From: an uncultured Uliginosibacterium sp.
Lineage (GTDB): Bacteria; Pseudomonadota; Gammaproteobacteria; Burkholderiales; Rhodocyclaceae
Direction of reading: 5' to 3'
Assembly: GCA_945957295.1 (NCBI GenBank)
Contig: CAMFLH010000017.1
Location: 1-35,504, forward strand
DNA length: 35,504 nucleotides
Each line of letters opens with the position of its first letter. The stretch's first letter is position 1. The position numbers were made by a program, and so were the translations under genes. The notes under the pieces were generated by a model. It was not told the origin of the DNA. It made no database searches and saw only the letters and a program-made list of their open reading frames with translations. Shown in pieces: positions 1 to 10,509 of the stretch.

Positions 1-1
1 G

Positions 2-313
2 TTGATGATCGATGCTGGAGCCGATGCGGTGGTCGGTGGGCATCCACACGTCACGCAGGGGGCAAGCCTCTACCGCGGCAAACCGATCGTGTGGAGCCTC
101 GGCAACTTCGTGTTCGATGGTTTCAACACCGTTGCATCGACCACCGGCTGGCTGTTGCGGCTTGATGTCGATCGGCAGGGTGCGTCGGCGTTCAATGTGG
201 TCGTCGCGCATCAGGACGATGCGGGTACCGCGCACTTGTCGGCAGACGCAGCGCCGTGCTGGCGTCGCGGTGAGCGCACTGTGTCGCTGCGTTGTGGGTC
301 GGTGGCGCCCTGA
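2..313 (+). CDS. CapA/PgsA-like (poly-gamma-glutamate capsule synthesis family) metallophosphatase-type protein, C-terminal fragment
   Basis: Protein GADAVVGGHPHVTQGASLYRGKPIVWSLGNFVFDG is the C-terminal signature of the CapA family; the ORF is open at the window edge. Confidence 0.8.
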   Translation: MMIDAGADAVVGGHPHVTQGASLYRGKPIVWSLGNFVFDGFNTVASTTGWLLRLDVDRQGASAFNVVVAHQDDAGTAHLSADAAPCWRRGERTVSLRCGSVAP

Positions 314-474
314 CGCGGACACTGCGAGGCGCGTGACTCATATCAACGGCAACGAGCAGATTTGCTTGCTTTGCGCGCAATCCGAAGCAAACAATTACAA
401 AGCGCGTCGGCATAGCCGTTCGTTGAACGGTTTGCCGGCGCCGACCCCCCCATATTTTCGGTGGAGACTCCCCG

Positions 475-1011
475 ATGTCCCGGTTTCAAACATCGTCAGC
501 ACTGCGTTTTGGCTGTCTCGCGGGATTGCTGATCCTGTCGAGTGGCGCGCACGCCTCGCTACTCTCGCCAGAGATGGAAGACAGGGTCGCGAACTTCCTC
601 GCGTGGTTCGTCCTCATTGTCATGCCGCCAGTCGGCATCGCCCTGTTCTGGTTGGTGCACATCCTTCCGGAGAAGGTCGCGCACAAGAAACACCATCCGC
701 AAACCGAGGGCATCACCACCCTGTGCCTGCTTTCCTTGTTCTTCGGCGGGCTGCTGTGGCCACTGGCCTGGCTGTGGGCTTACACGAAACCGGTGGCCTA
801 TCGCGCGGTGTATGGCACCGACAAGCATGACGACTACTTCGTCGAGCATGGCAAAAAACTCGCGGAGGCGCCGAGCGATGATGCGGTTCGCGCCGAGATT
901 GCTCACCTGAAGGAAGAACTGGAACAGATGGCTAAGGTTCGCAAACTCAGTCCGGAACTCGAAGCGGTGCGTGCTCAACTTGCCGCCCGCAGCCAGGGAG
1001 GGGCCGCGTAA
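475..1011 (+). CDS. DUF3302 family inner membrane protein (YiaW-like)
   Basis: Signal/TM segments and a short coiled C-terminus; stop/start overlap (TAATG) with the downstream HlyD gene, the YiaW-YiaV arrangement. Confidence 0.7.
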   Translation: MSRFQTSSALRFGCLAGLLILSSGAHASLLSPEMEDRVANFLAWFVLIVMPPVGIALFWLVHILPEKVAHKKHHPQTEGITTLCLLSLFFGGLLWPLAWLWAYTKPVAYRAVYGTDKHDDYFVEHGKKLAEAPSDDAVRAEIAHLKEELEQMAKVRKLSPELEAVRAQLAARSQGGAA

Positions 1012-2147
1012 TGGAAGCCCTACTTATCGGTATTTACTCGTTCTTCGTCTGGCTGATCTTCTTCAAGTTCAAGTGGCTGCCCTGGAACACCACCTCCAAG
1101 GCGATCGTGGTCACGATTCCGGTTGTTGCGCTGACCTGGTTGGTCCTGACCCTGAACGTGGTGGCGCCCTCATCGGCCGATATTCGTGTCATCAAGTACA
1201 CCGTCCAGGTGGTGCCGCAGGTCCGCGGCCGTGTCATCGCGGTGCCGGCTGAAGGCAACGTGCACATGAAGAAGGGTGACGTGCTGTTCAAGCTCGACCC
1301 GACGCCGTATGAGCAGACGGTGCGCTCGCTCGAATCGCAACTCGCCAGCGCAATCGCCAGCGCAAAGAACCTGAACGAGCAGCTGAAGGCTGCGACCAGC
1401 AAGACCGAGGGCGTGAAGGCGCAGCTTGATCTGGCCAACAAGCGCGTCGCGGAGTTCAGCGAGCTCGCGAAGACCGAGGCTGGCAACAAGTTCGACCTCG
1501 AACAGGCGCAGGCCAACGTCAAGCAGTTGCAGGCTGAGTTCGCGGCTGCGCAGGCAAGCGAACGCCAGATCAAGGAGCAGATGGGGGCGCAGGTCAACGG
1601 CGAGCAAGCCCAGGTTGCTGCGGTGCGTGCGCAGCTCGACAACGCCAAGTGGGAACTGTCGCAGACCACGATGTATGCGCCTGCAGACGGTACCGTGATC
1701 AATAACCAGCTGCGCGTGGGTTCTTGGGTGGTACCGATGCCGCTGCAACCGGCGATGACCTTCGTTGAGGACGAGTACCAGATCCTCGCGCTGTACCAGC
1801 AGAACGAGTTGTACAACGTTGAGCCCGGCAACGAAGCGGAGTTGGCGCTGCCGACCTATCCGGGCGAGGTACTGAAGGCCAGGGTGCAGTCGATCGTGTG
1901 GGCGCAGGGTCAGGGGCAGTTGCCGATGAGCGGGCAGATTCCTCAGACTGGCCCGGCACCGCTTCCACCCGGTCGCTTCGCAGTGAAGCTTGAGCTGGAA
2001 GACAAGCACCGCGACATGTTCCTCGCAGCGGGCGCGGTTGGGCACGGTGCCATCTACACCGAGCACATCAAGCCGGTTCAGCTGGTGCGTCGCGTCGTGT
2101 TGCGCATCGGCTCGATCATGAACTACCTGGTCCTGAAGCTGCACTGA
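1011..2147 (+). CDS. HlyD/EmrA-type periplasmic adaptor (YiaV-like)
   Basis: N-terminal TM, biotinyl-lipoyl-like halves (VVPQVRGRVIAVPAEGNVHMKKGDVLFKLDPTPYE ... APADGTVINNQLRVGSWV), coiled-coil hairpin. Confidence 0.88.
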   Translation: MEALLIGIYSFFVWLIFFKFKWLPWNTTSKAIVVTIPVVALTWLVLTLNVVAPSSADIRVIKYTVQVVPQVRGRVIAVPAEGNVHMKKGDVLFKLDPTPYEQTVRSLESQLASAIASAKNLNEQLKAATSKTEGVKAQLDLANKRVAEFSELAKTEAGNKFDLEQAQANVKQLQAEFAAAQASERQIKEQMGAQVNGEQAQVAAVRAQLDNAKWELSQTTMYAPADGTVINNQLRVGSWVVPMPLQPAMTFVEDEYQILALYQQNELYNVEPGNEAELALPTYPGEVLKARVQSIVWAQGQGQLPMSGQIPQTGPAPLPPGRFAVKLELEDKHRDMFLAAGAVGHGAIYTEHIKPVQLVRRVVLRIGSIMNYLVLKLH

Positions 2148-2157
2148 GGAGCGGACC

Positions 2158-3567
2158 ATGGCTGATTTCAACCTAAGCCGCGCGGCGCTTGCCGTCGCGC
2201 TGGTGCTTGCGGCCGGTGGCTGCGCGCTGCAGTCACCCCCGAAAGGGGTGGATCTGCGTGCGCAGACGCTGCCTAACGCGCCCCTGCCAGAGAGCTGGAA
2301 AGCAGGCGCTCCCTCCGGGCAATTTGCCGACGGCTGGCTTGCGCGCTTCAATGATCCGCAGTTGCTCGCGCTGGTCGATGAAGCGATGGCCAACAACCCG
2401 GATCTGAAGGTCGCGGCGGCACGCATCGAGCAGGCAAGCGCGATCGTTACTGCTGCGGGCGGCAGCCTGTGGCCGAGTGTGGTGGCCTACGGCCGCACCG
2501 GTGGCAAGCTGTCGGACGGCAGCGGCCTTACCGGCGGCGGGCTCAGCGTCAACTGGGAACTGGATCTGTGGGGCCGTGTTCGCTCGCAGCGTGCGGCGGC
2601 CACCGCGCAGTACGACAGCACCGTCGCCGATCTGGCCTGGGCGCGGCAGTCGTTGGCGGCAGGCGTGGCGCGCGCGTGGTACCTCGCGATCGAAGCGCAG
2701 CAGCAGCGCAAGCTGGCCGAGCAATCCGTGGTCGCGACGCAGAACCTGATCAAGCTGGAAGAAACCCGCCAGCGCGTTGGCAATACGGACGGTACCGCGG
2801 TGTCCACCGCGCGCGAAGCGCTCGCCGCGCGGCAGGATTCCGTCGAGCAGCTGAAGTTGGCTGAAACACAGGCGCAACGTGCGCTGGAGCTTTTGCTCGG
2901 CCGTTACCCGGCGGCCGAACTGGCGGTGGCGAGCAGCCTGCCTGCCATGCCGGAAGCGGTGCCGGCGGGTTTGCCGTCGCAGTTGCTAGAGCGTCGCCCC
3001 GACATCATCTCGGCCGAACGCAAGGTCGCCGCCAGCTTCTACATGGTCGAAGAGTCAAAGGCTGCGCGGTTGCCGGCGATCAAACTGACTGCCGGCGTGA
3101 ACTCGATCGACAGTTCGCTCTTCATCCTGGCCGATCGCAACAACCCGGTCTGGAGTGCGGGGGCAGGCATCGTGGCGCCGCTGTTCACCGGTGGCGCTTT
3201 GCAGGCACAGGTGGACGCGAAGACGGCGGAGCAGAGGGCCGCCGTCGCCGCCTACGCCGCGGCCGGGCAGCGTGCCTTCGCCGATGTCGAGAATGCGCTG
3301 GCGGCGAACGTTGCGCTGCAGGCTCGCGCCAAGCAACTGGATGCACGGGTGTTTGAGAACCGCCGTCAGGTGGAGCTCGCCGGCCATCGGCTGCGCGTCG
3401 GGTCAGTCGATCGCCGTGCGCTGATCAACGAAGAGCTGGGTTTGATTGCGGTGCAGGGCGAACAACTGCGCGTACAGAGCGATGCGCGGGTGCAGCGGGT
3501 GAATCTGCATCTGGCGCTGGGCGGCGATTTTGCGCCGGCGGCGCCGGTTGCGGCAGCAGCAAAGTAA
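2158..3567 (+). CDS. Outer membrane efflux lipoprotein, NodT/OprM family
   Basis: Lipobox-like GGCALQ, ARIEQASAIVTAAGGSLWP, LERRPDIISAERKVAASFYMVEESKAARLPAIKLT motifs. Confidence 0.9.
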   Translation: MADFNLSRAALAVALVLAAGGCALQSPPKGVDLRAQTLPNAPLPESWKAGAPSGQFADGWLARFNDPQLLALVDEAMANNPDLKVAAARIEQASAIVTAAGGSLWPSVVAYGRTGGKLSDGSGLTGGGLSVNWELDLWGRVRSQRAAATAQYDSTVADLAWARQSLAAGVARAWYLAIEAQQQRKLAEQSVVATQNLIKLEETRQRVGNTDGTAVSTAREALAARQDSVEQLKLAETQAQRALELLLGRYPAAELAVASSLPAMPEAVPAGLPSQLLERRPDIISAERKVAASFYMVEESKAARLPAIKLTAGVNSIDSSLFILADRNNPVWSAGAGIVAPLFTGGALQAQVDAKTAEQRAAVAAYAAAGQRAFADVENALAANVALQARAKQLDARVFENRRQVELAGHRLRVGSVDRRALINEELGLIAVQGEQLRVQSDARVQRVNLHLALGGDFAPAAPVAAAAK

Positions 3568-3690
3568 CGCAGCAAGAGCAAACAACCGCCGCCGGGCTAC
3601 CGGCGGCGGCGCGAACCAGATCCGATTGCAGGCCGACGCGGCCGCAGCATCCACGCCGACGCCGGTCTGCCTCACGCAAAGGAGGTCGTC

Positions 3691-4524
3691 ATGTCCGGCA
3701 ACAAGAAAAAGCACTCCGCCAAGAAGTCCGAGCCGGCCGCGCTCGTCTCGACCGAGCCGATGCGCGCCAAGGCCTACGACAAGGAACTCAAACGCCTGCA
3801 TGTCGAGTTGGTGAAGTTGCAGCAGTGGGTGGTGGCGAAGGGGCTGAAGGTCTGCATCGTCTTCGAAGGGCGCGACGGTGCCGGTAAGGGTGGCACGATC
3901 AAGGCGATCACCGAGCGCGTAAGCCCGCGCGTTTTCCGAGTGGTGGCGTTGCCTGCGCCGACTGAGCGCGAGAAGAGCCAGATGTACATCCAGCGCTACA
4001 TCCAGCACTTCCCCGCGGCCGGCGAAGTCGTGATCTTTGATCGCAGCTGGTACAACCGCGCTGGTGTCGAGCGGGTGATGGGCTTCACCAAGCCGGAGCA
4101 GGTCGAGAAGTTCCTCAACGTGGTGCCGATGGTCGAGAAGGCGATGGTCGAGTCCGGCATCATCCTGCTCAAGTACTGGCTGGAAGTCAGCCCGGAAGAG
4201 CAGGAACGCCGCCTGCGCGACCGCATCGACGATGGTCGCAAGGTCTGGAAACTGTCGCCGATGGACGTGAAGTCCTTCGACAAGTGGGACGACTACACCG
4301 TGGCGCGCGACGAGATGTTCGCGAAGACCGATTCGTCCTGGGCGCCGTGGTTCGTGGCGCGCTCGGAGGACAAAAAGAAGGTGCGCCTGAACGTGATCAG
4401 TCACTTGCTTGCGCATGTGCCGTATGAAGAGGTGCCGGCCGAGTCGGTGAAACTGCCCAAGCGCAAGATCGGGCGCGTCAAGTCGCTCGACTATCCGTTC
4501 AAGTACGTGCCGGAAAAGTTCTGA
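3691..4524 (+). CDS. ppk2: Polyphosphate kinase 2
   Basis: FEGRDGAGKGGTIKAITERVSPRVFRVVALPAPTEREKSQMYIQRYIQHFPAAGEVVIFDRSWYNRAGVERVMGF is the PPK2 core (Walker A/B, lid). Confidence 0.95.
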   Translation: MSGNKKKHSAKKSEPAALVSTEPMRAKAYDKELKRLHVELVKLQQWVVAKGLKVCIVFEGRDGAGKGGTIKAITERVSPRVFRVVALPAPTEREKSQMYIQRYIQHFPAAGEVVIFDRSWYNRAGVERVMGFTKPEQVEKFLNVVPMVEKAMVESGIILLKYWLEVSPEEQERRLRDRIDDGRKVWKLSPMDVKSFDKWDDYTVARDEMFAKTDSSWAPWFVARSEDKKKVRLNVISHLLAHVPYEEVPAESVKLPKRKIGRVKSLDYPFKYVPEKF

Positions 4525-4528
4525 CCAT

Positions 4529-4561
4529 GCAAGGCCGGTGCCTCGGAGGCGCCGGCCTTGC
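4529..4561. terminator. Bidirectional hairpin terminator between convergent ppk2 and sulP
   Basis: Perfect 10-bp arms GCAAGGCCGG (4529-4538) / CCGGCCTTGC (4552-4561) with an inner GCCT/AGGC; lies between two convergent stops. Confidence 0.7.
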
Positions 4562-4581
4562 AGTGGCGATATGAAACCCGC

Positions 4582-6258
4582 TCAGGCGGGTTCCTTGTTT
4601 TGGGCGAGGAAGCGCTCGATCGCGGTCTGTGCGTTGAAGATCATGCGTTCGCGGCCGAGGTGCTCGGCGAGCCCCGCGTGCTGCACCATCGCCATCGCAC
4701 CGGGGTTCAGGCCGGCAATCCATAGCGTGATGCCGCGTTCGGCGACGCGCTTGTCGCCTTCGATCAGCATCTGCAGCGCCGAGTATTCGATGTCCGGCAC
4801 GCGGCTCATATCGAGCACCACCACGCGCGGCTTGAATTCCTCGGTCAGCTCGGTCAGCCGATCCGCGATTGCGTTGGCATTGAGGAAGAAGATCCGCCCC
4901 TCGGGGCGCGCGACCAGCAAGCCTTCGAAGCGCTCGTCTTCCGGATGCTCGGCGGACAGTGGGCGCAATACATCGGTGCCCGGTTTGCGGCCCAGCGCAT
5001 ATACATGCGGCCGCGCGGTCTGCGCCGCGAGGCCGACCAGCGACACGATGATCGCCACCAGGATGCCGTTCAGCGTGCCGAACAGCAGCACACCCAGCGC
5101 AGCCGCGCAGGCCCAGCGGAACTCCATGTTGCGAATGTTGCGGATCGCCGCGAATTCCTTCGGTTGGATCAGGCCCACCGAATAGACGATCACCACCGCA
5201 GCGAGCGCCGAATTCGGCAGCAGGCCGAGCAGTGGTGCCAGCACCAACATGGTCGCCAGCGCGGCTGCTGCGGTGACCAGAGACGCTTTCTGCGAACGCC
5301 CGCCCGCCGCCCGCACCACCGCCGTCTGCGAGGTGCCGCCGCCGGCCGGCATCGCGCCGAGCAGTGCGCCACCGAGGTTCGCGGCGCCGGTTGCGATCAA
5401 CTCGCGGTTCGCGTCGATGCGCGGATCGTCGTTGCGCACGAAGGCGCGGCCGGCGGCGATGGTTTCGGTGAAGCTCATCAAGGCGATGCCCATCGCACCG
5501 GGTATCAGCTGCTGCACCAGAGTGAGATCCGGCATCGTCAGACTCGGGAAGCCCTGCGGGATCGTGCCGACAATGGATACCCCGAGTGCCTTCAAACCGA
5601 ACAGCCACGACGCTGCGATGCCGCCGCCGACGGCGACCAGTGGGGCTGGCGAATGCGGCCACAGTTTCTCCATGCCAATCAATACGACCATCGTTGCCAC
5701 GGCGACTAGCGCCGTCAGCAGATGTGCCTCCGGCACGTGCTGCACCACGGTCAGCAGGTCGTGGAAGAAGCCCTGTTTGGTGATGTGCAGTCCGAACAGT
5801 TTGGGTATCTGGTCGAGCAGAATTACGCAGCCGATGCCGGCCTTGAAGCCGGTCAGTACCGGTGCGGAAATGAAGTTGGCGACGAAGCCCAGGCGCAGTA
5901 CTGCCGCCAGCATCAGCATCACGCCTACCAAGGCCGCTAGCGTGGCGCTTGCGGCAAGCAGGTGCGCGGGATCGCCATCCGGCACCACCAGCGCGAGCTC
6001 GGTGCCGGCAAGAATCGCCAGCGTGGTGGTGGAGCTGACGCTGAGCACACGTGAGGTGCCCAGCAGCGCGTAGATCACCATCGGCACCAGCGCGGTATAG
6101 AGACCGACCGCAACCGGCAAGCCCGCCACCGTTGCGTAGGCCATGGCTTTGGGCAGTACCACCGCCGCGGCGGTCAGACCGGCGATGAGGTCGAGTTTCA
6201 GCGTAGGGCCGCCGGCTGCTGCGCTGGCGGTGGAAGGCAATTCCGAACCGTGTGACAT
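4582..6258 (-). CDS. SulP family inorganic anion transporter with C-terminal STAS domain
   Basis: LDLIAGLTAAAVVLPKAMAYATVAGLPVAVGLYTALVPMVIYALLGTSRVLSVSSTTT plus STAS region VVVLDMSRVPDIEYSALQMLIEGDKR; start placed at MSHGSELP with GGAGC upstream. Confidence 0.93.
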   Translation of the reverse strand: MSHGSELPSTASAAAGGPTLKLDLIAGLTAAAVVLPKAMAYATVAGLPVAVGLYTALVPMVIYALLGTSRVLSVSSTTTLAILAGTELALVVPDGDPAHLLAASATLAALVGVMLMLAAVLRLGFVANFISAPVLTGFKAGIGCVILLDQIPKLFGLHITKQGFFHDLLTVVQHVPEAHLLTALVAVATMVVLIGMEKLWPHSPAPLVAVGGGIAASWLFGLKALGVSIVGTIPQGFPSLTMPDLTLVQQLIPGAMGIALMSFTETIAAGRAFVRNDDPRIDANRELIATGAANLGGALLGAMPAGGGTSQTAVVRAAGGRSQKASLVTAAAALATMLVLAPLLGLLPNSALAAVVIVYSVGLIQPKEFAAIRNIRNMEFRWACAAALGVLLFGTLNGILVAIIVSLVGLAAQTARPHVYALGRKPGTDVLRPLSAEHPEDERFEGLLVARPEGRIFFLNANAIADRLTELTEEFKPRVVVLDMSRVPDIEYSALQMLIEGDKRVAERGITLWIAGLNPGAMAMVQHAGLAEHLGRERMIFNAQTAIERFLAQNKEPA

Positions 6259-6337
6259 GCAGAGCTCCATCTGGTGTGCGCGGCGGCCGCGCACATCGAT
6301 TATGTTCCCTGCGTTACTGCCCCGGAACTGACGTGCG

Positions 6338-6802
6338 TCAGCCGGCAGTCGGCCGATGTACTGCCTTGAGACGGATGTAGACGGTCTTCGTGATCTTCGC
6401 GACCAACTGGCCCTGAGCGTCGAGGATGTCGACATGGAAGGTCGGCAGGTACTTGTCGCCACCGGCCGTCTTGCCGACCACATCCGCCACGTCCGCATCG
6501 CTCAGCCGAAAGCGCGCGGTGACCGTGCCTCGCCCCGGCGCCACGAATTCGATCGTCGCCGCGCGATCCCACACCAGATATTTCGGACCAAGCACCTGCA
6601 TCAGCATCAACATGAACCACGGGTCGGTCATCGAGAACAGGTTGCCGCCGAAGTGGCTGCCGACGTAGTTGCGGTTGTACCAATGCAGCTTCAGCGCGAC
6701 ATCGGCTTCGCGATAGTCATCGGAAATCCGGGTCGCGCGGATGCCGGCGAAGAAGAAGGGCGGCCACAGGTTGATCAGACGGCGGAAGGTGCTGGCTTTC
6801 AT
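6338..6802 (-). CDS. DUF4442 (hotdog-fold thioesterase-like) protein
   Basis: MKASTFRRLINLWPPFFFAGIRATRISDDYREADVALKLHWYNRNYVGSHFGGNLFSMTDPW is typical of DUF4442. Confidence 0.8.
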   Translation of the reverse strand: MKASTFRRLINLWPPFFFAGIRATRISDDYREADVALKLHWYNRNYVGSHFGGNLFSMTDPWFMLMLMQVLGPKYLVWDRAATIEFVAPGRGTVTARFRLSDADVADVVGKTAGGDKYLPTFHVDILDAQGQLVAKITKTVYIRLKAVHRPTAG

Positions 6803-6919
6803 GAGGTGCTTGCTTGGGCAGGAGCGCGAATCTTCGCCGATTAAGGCGTAGTCGGCGATCAGTAATTGCCCTGCCATTGCAGCCTTGCCGCGGCGCAAAG
6901 CGGGAGTGAAAAATAGCGC

Positions 6920-6955
6920 TTGACCTTCCCATGATGGCAAGGATGAAGCTATATG
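6920..6955 (+). promoter_or_regulatory. CueR-type copper-responsive promoter upstream of copA
   Basis: TTGACCTTCCCATGATGGCAAGGATGAAGCT closely resembles the canonical CueR-regulated copA promoter layout (-35 TTGACC overlapping an ACCTTCC/GGAAGG-like dyad). Confidence 0.75.
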
Positions 6956-6969
6956 CTCCGGAATAAGCA

Positions 6970-9405
6970 ATGGAAGCCGACACGATGAACGCCCCGAACG
7001 CCCCGATCCCGACCGCACTCGATTTGCCGATCAGCGGCATGACCTGTGCCTCCTGCGTTGCACGCGTCGAACGCGCGCTGGTCGCTGTGCCTGGCGTGCA
7101 GTCGGTGGCGGTGAACCTTGCAACCGAGCGTGCTCATGTGACCGGTGCGGGGGTACTCGATACGGGGGCGCTACGCGACGCGGTGCAGAAAACCGGCTTC
7201 GATGTGCCGCTAGCCGAGATCGACCTGGGTATTCACGGTATGACCTGTGCGTCCTGCGTGGCGCGCGTGGAGAAAGGCCTCAAGCGGGTGCCGGGCGTGC
7301 TGGAGGCCGCCGTCAACCTCGCGACCGAATCTGCGCGCGTCCGCACCTTGCCGGGCGTGGGGGTCGATGAGGTCGCGGCCGCCGTGGCGGCGGCCGGGTT
7401 CGAGCCCGTGCTTCCGCAGTCCGATCCCGCGCAGGCCGCTGCCGAGCCGGTTGCCGCGATCGATCGCGACGGCATGCGCGTCGCGCTCGCAGCGGTGCTG
7501 TCCTTGCCACTGGTCGTGCCGATGGTCGGCGAGCTCTTTGGCCGCCACTGGATGTTGCCCGGCTGGCTGCAACTTCTGCTCGCCACGCCGGTGCAGTTCT
7601 GGCTTGGGGCGCGCTTCTACCGTGCCGGCTGGCATGCCTTGCGGGCGGGCGCCGGCAATATGGATCTGCTGGTCGCGCTTGGCACCTCGGCGGCGTTCGG
7701 CCTCTCCGTGTGGCAGTGGCTCGCAGGTGGCATGCATCTCTACTTCGAAGCTTCGGCGGTGGTGATCACACTGGTGCTGCTTGGCAAATGGCTGGAAGGC
7801 CGCGCGAAGCGGCAGACGGCCGCGGCGATCCGCGCCTTGCAGGCGCTGAGGCCTGATACCGCACGTGTAGTGCGCGGTGGCGCCGAGCTGACTTTGCCGC
7901 TGGCGCAACTGCGCCTTGGCGACAAGGTTGTGGTGCTGCCCGGCGAACGGGTCGCCGTAGACGGTGAAATCCTGGAAGGCGTTAGCCAGTTCGACGAATC
8001 GCTGCTCACTGGCGAGAGCCTGCCTGTGCCGCGCGGGCCGGGCGAACCGGTGATCGGCGGTGCGATCAACGGCGAGGGCCGGGTGGTGGTGCGTACCACC
8101 GCGCTGGGCGCCGAGAGTACGCTGGCCCGCATCATCCGCCTGGTGGAGAGCGCACAGGCGGCAAAGGCGCCGATCCAGCGGCAGGTGGATAAGGTTAGCG
8201 CGGTGTTCGTGCCGGTTGTGCTTGTCATCGCGCTGCTGACCTTCGCCGGCTGGTGGTTTGCGAGCGGCGACTTCAGCACCGCAGTGATCAACGCGGTTGC
8301 CGTGCTGGTGATCGCCTGCCCGTGTGCGCTTGGCCTCGCGACGCCGGCTGCGATCATGGCGGGCACTGGTGTTGCGGCCAAGCACGGCATTCTGATCAAG
8401 GATGCTGAGGCACTGGAGATTGCGCACAGTGTCGGGGTCGTGGCCTTCGACAAGACCGGCACCTTGACCGAAGGCCGGCCTACGCTGACCGACATCGCCG
8501 CCATTGGCGACGAGACCCAGCTGCTCGCCGAGGCTGCCGCCTTGCAGGCGGGCAGCACCCACCCGTTGGCGCATGCGGTACTGGATGCGGCCAAGGCTCG
8601 CGGTATTGCGGTACCGGCGGCGAGCCAGCTGCGCGCCTTGCCGGGGCGCGGCGTGGCAGGGGAAATGGACCGCGGCACCCTTTACCTGGGCAACACCCGC
8701 CTGCGCGATGAACTCGGTCTGGATGCCGGCGCGCTTGCCGCCCGTGCGGAGGCGCTCGCTGCGGCCGGGCGCAGCGTCTCGTGGTTGATGCGGAGCCCCG
8801 CGGGGGGCACGCCAGTGCTGCAGGGCTTGCTGGCTTTCGGCGATCGCATCAAGCCGCAAGCGCTTGTGGCGGTACGCGAGCTGCGCGCGCTGGGCGTCAA
8901 GAGCGTGATGATCACCGGCGACAACCCGGGCGCTGCGCAGAACGCCGCGCAGGCTTTGGGGATCGACGAAGTGCTTGCCAACGTGCTGCCCGGCGACAAG
9001 GCGGCTCGCGTCGCGGCGCTGAAATCCGGCGGCGTGCGGGTGGCGATGGTGGGCGACGGCATCAACGATGCCCCGGCACTCGCTGCAGCGGACGTCGGCA
9101 TCGCGATGGCGACCGGTACCGAAGTCGCGATGCACGCGGCGGGTATCACGCTGATGCGTGGCGACCCCGCGCTGATCGCCGATGCCTTGGATATTTCGCG
9201 CCGCACCTGGCGCAAGATCCGCCAGAACCTGTTCTGGGCTTTCATCTACAACATCGTCGGCATTCCGCTCGCGGCCGCCGGCTTGCTGTCGCCGGTGATC
9301 GCCGGTGCGGCGATGGCGTTTTCGAGTGTCAGCGTGATCAGCAATGCGCTGCTGCTCACCCGTTGGCGCCCGACGCCGCGGGCGGCCGTGGAGATCAAGT
9401 CATGA
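6970..9405 (+). CDS. copA: Cu(+)-translocating P1B-type ATPase with two N-terminal HMA domains
   Basis: Two [12 protein letters not shown] motifs, CPC ([15 protein letters not shown]), [30 protein letters not shown]. Start may instead be 6985. Confidence 0.96.
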   Translation: MEADTMNAPNAPIPTALDLPISGMTCASCVARVERALVAVPGVQSVAVNLATERAHVTGAGVLDTGALRDAVQKTGFDVPLAEIDLGIHGMTCASCVARVEKGLKRVPGVLEAAVNLATESARVRTLPGVGVDEVAAAVAAAGFEPVLPQSDPAQAAAEPVAAIDRDGMRVALAAVLSLPLVVPMVGELFGRHWMLPGWLQLLLATPVQFWLGARFYRAGWHALRAGAGNMDLLVALGTSAAFGLSVWQWLAGGMHLYFEASAVVITLVLLGKWLEGRAKRQTAAAIRALQALRPDTARVVRGGAELTLPLAQLRLGDKVVVLPGERVAVDGEILEGVSQFDESLLTGESLPVPRGPGEPVIGGAINGEGRVVVRTTALGAESTLARIIRLVESAQAAKAPIQRQVDKVSAVFVPVVLVIALLTFAGWWFASGDFSTAVINAVAVLVIACPCALGLATPAAIMAGTGVAAKHGILIKDAEALEIAHSVGVVAFDKTGTLTEGRPTLTDIAAIGDETQLLAEAAALQAGSTHPLAHAVLDAAKARGIAVPAASQLRALPGRGVAGEMDRGTLYLGNTRLRDELGLDAGALAARAEALAAAGRSVSWLMRSPAGGTPVLQGLLAFGDRIKPQALVAVRELRALGVKSVMITGDNPGAAQNAAQALGIDEVLANVLPGDKAARVAALKSGGVRVAMVGDGINDAPALAAADVGIAMATGTEVAMHAAGITLMRGDPALIADALDISRRTWRKIRQNLFWAFIYNIVGIPLAAAGLLSPVIAGAAMAFSSVSVISNALLLTRWRPTPRAAVEIKS

Positions 9406-9818
9406 ACATCGGCGCTGCCGCAAAAGCTTCCGGCCTGTCGGCCAAGATGATCCGCCACTACGAGTCGATCGGCCTCTTGCCTGCCGGCGTTCGCGCAGAT
9501 AACGGTTACCGCCGCTATACCGCGCGCGATCTCGATACCCTGCGCTTCGTGCGCCACGCTCGCGAGCTGGGCTTTCCGCTTGAGACGATTCGTGACCTGT
9601 TGTCACTGTGGCAGGACCAGCAGCGCAGCAGTGCCGACGTGAAGCGGCTGGCGCTCGAACAGGTGGCCGAGCTCGACCGCCGCATTGCAGACCTCACGCG
9701 CATGCGCGATGCCATCGCAGCGCTCGCGCTGCGCTGCCACGGCGACGCGCGGCCCGAATGCCCGATTCTCAATGAACTGCAAGCGCCGGGGCATGAGCCC
9801 AAGGGCTGTTCCCACTGA
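9402..9818 (+). CDS. cueR: Cu(I)-responsive MerR-family regulator (CueR-like)
   Basis: [28 protein letters not shown]-terminal metal-site region [16 protein letters not shown] overlap with copA. Confidence 0.9.
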   Translation: MNIGAAAKASGLSAKMIRHYESIGLLPAGVRADNGYRRYTARDLDTLRFVRHARELGFPLETIRDLLSLWQDQQRSSADVKRLALEQVAELDRRIADLTRMRDAIAALALRCHGDARPECPILNELQAPGHEPKGCSH

Positions 9819-9879
9819 GGGATCGCGTTCGGGGCGATGCGGGGCTGCTTAGCCCGTGCGTCACGCCTCCACCAGGCGG

Positions 9880-10452
9880 CTAGGTGACAAACGGCTGCGC
9901 GCGGAAGACGAGATCCGCAGCGTTGACCACGTTGTTCTTTCGACCGGGGTAGGAAAGCCAGCGCATGGCCGTGTTCAGGTCTTCAATGATGGACTTGGCT
10001 TCAACCGTAGCGCCAGGGCCAAGCTGCATGTCCTCGGTTGTGTGCGCATCGCCAACCAGCGTGAGATCGAAGCCCCGCTCCAGTGCCCCATACGCGGTTG
10101 CCCGAATACACCAGTTGCTGGCAGCGCCAGCCAGCACGATGTGCGCGACTTTGAGTTGGTCCAGCACGTCGAGCAGCGGCGTGTCTTCAAACGACGAGTT
10201 GAACTGCTTGTGAATTCTCGGCTCGCCGTCCATCGGCTGTAGCGGCTGAGCCCACTGCCACGCGGGCGTGTCGCTTCGCAGCTCCTCGTCGTGGTGCTGG
10301 ACCCAGATCACGGGAGCATCTGCGGACCGAGCGCGCTCGACTGCAAGCGCGACGTTCTGAACGATAGGATCCCGGTCGAATGCGTTTGCGACGACACCGA
10401 CCTGCACATCGACTACGACAAGCGCGCTGGTTGAACCGGTACGCGTGGCCAT
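9880..10452 (-). CDS. Isochorismatase-like cysteine hydrolase
   Basis: ALVVVDVQVGVV, VIWVQHHDEEL, IVLAGAASNWCIRATAYGALERGFDLTLVGDAHTT. Confidence 0.9.
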   Translation of the reverse strand: MATRTGSTSALVVVDVQVGVVANAFDRDPIVQNVALAVERARSADAPVIWVQHHDEELRSDTPAWQWAQPLQPMDGEPRIHKQFNSSFEDTPLLDVLDQLKVAHIVLAGAASNWCIRATAYGALERGFDLTLVGDAHTTEDMQLGPGATVEAKSIIEDLNTAMRWLSYPGRKNNVVNAADLVFRAQPFVT

Positions 10453-10509
10453 GGATGTTGTCTCCTGCTGGATGGGCGGGGGCAGACGTAGCCGCCGTCG
10501 ATTCTGTCT

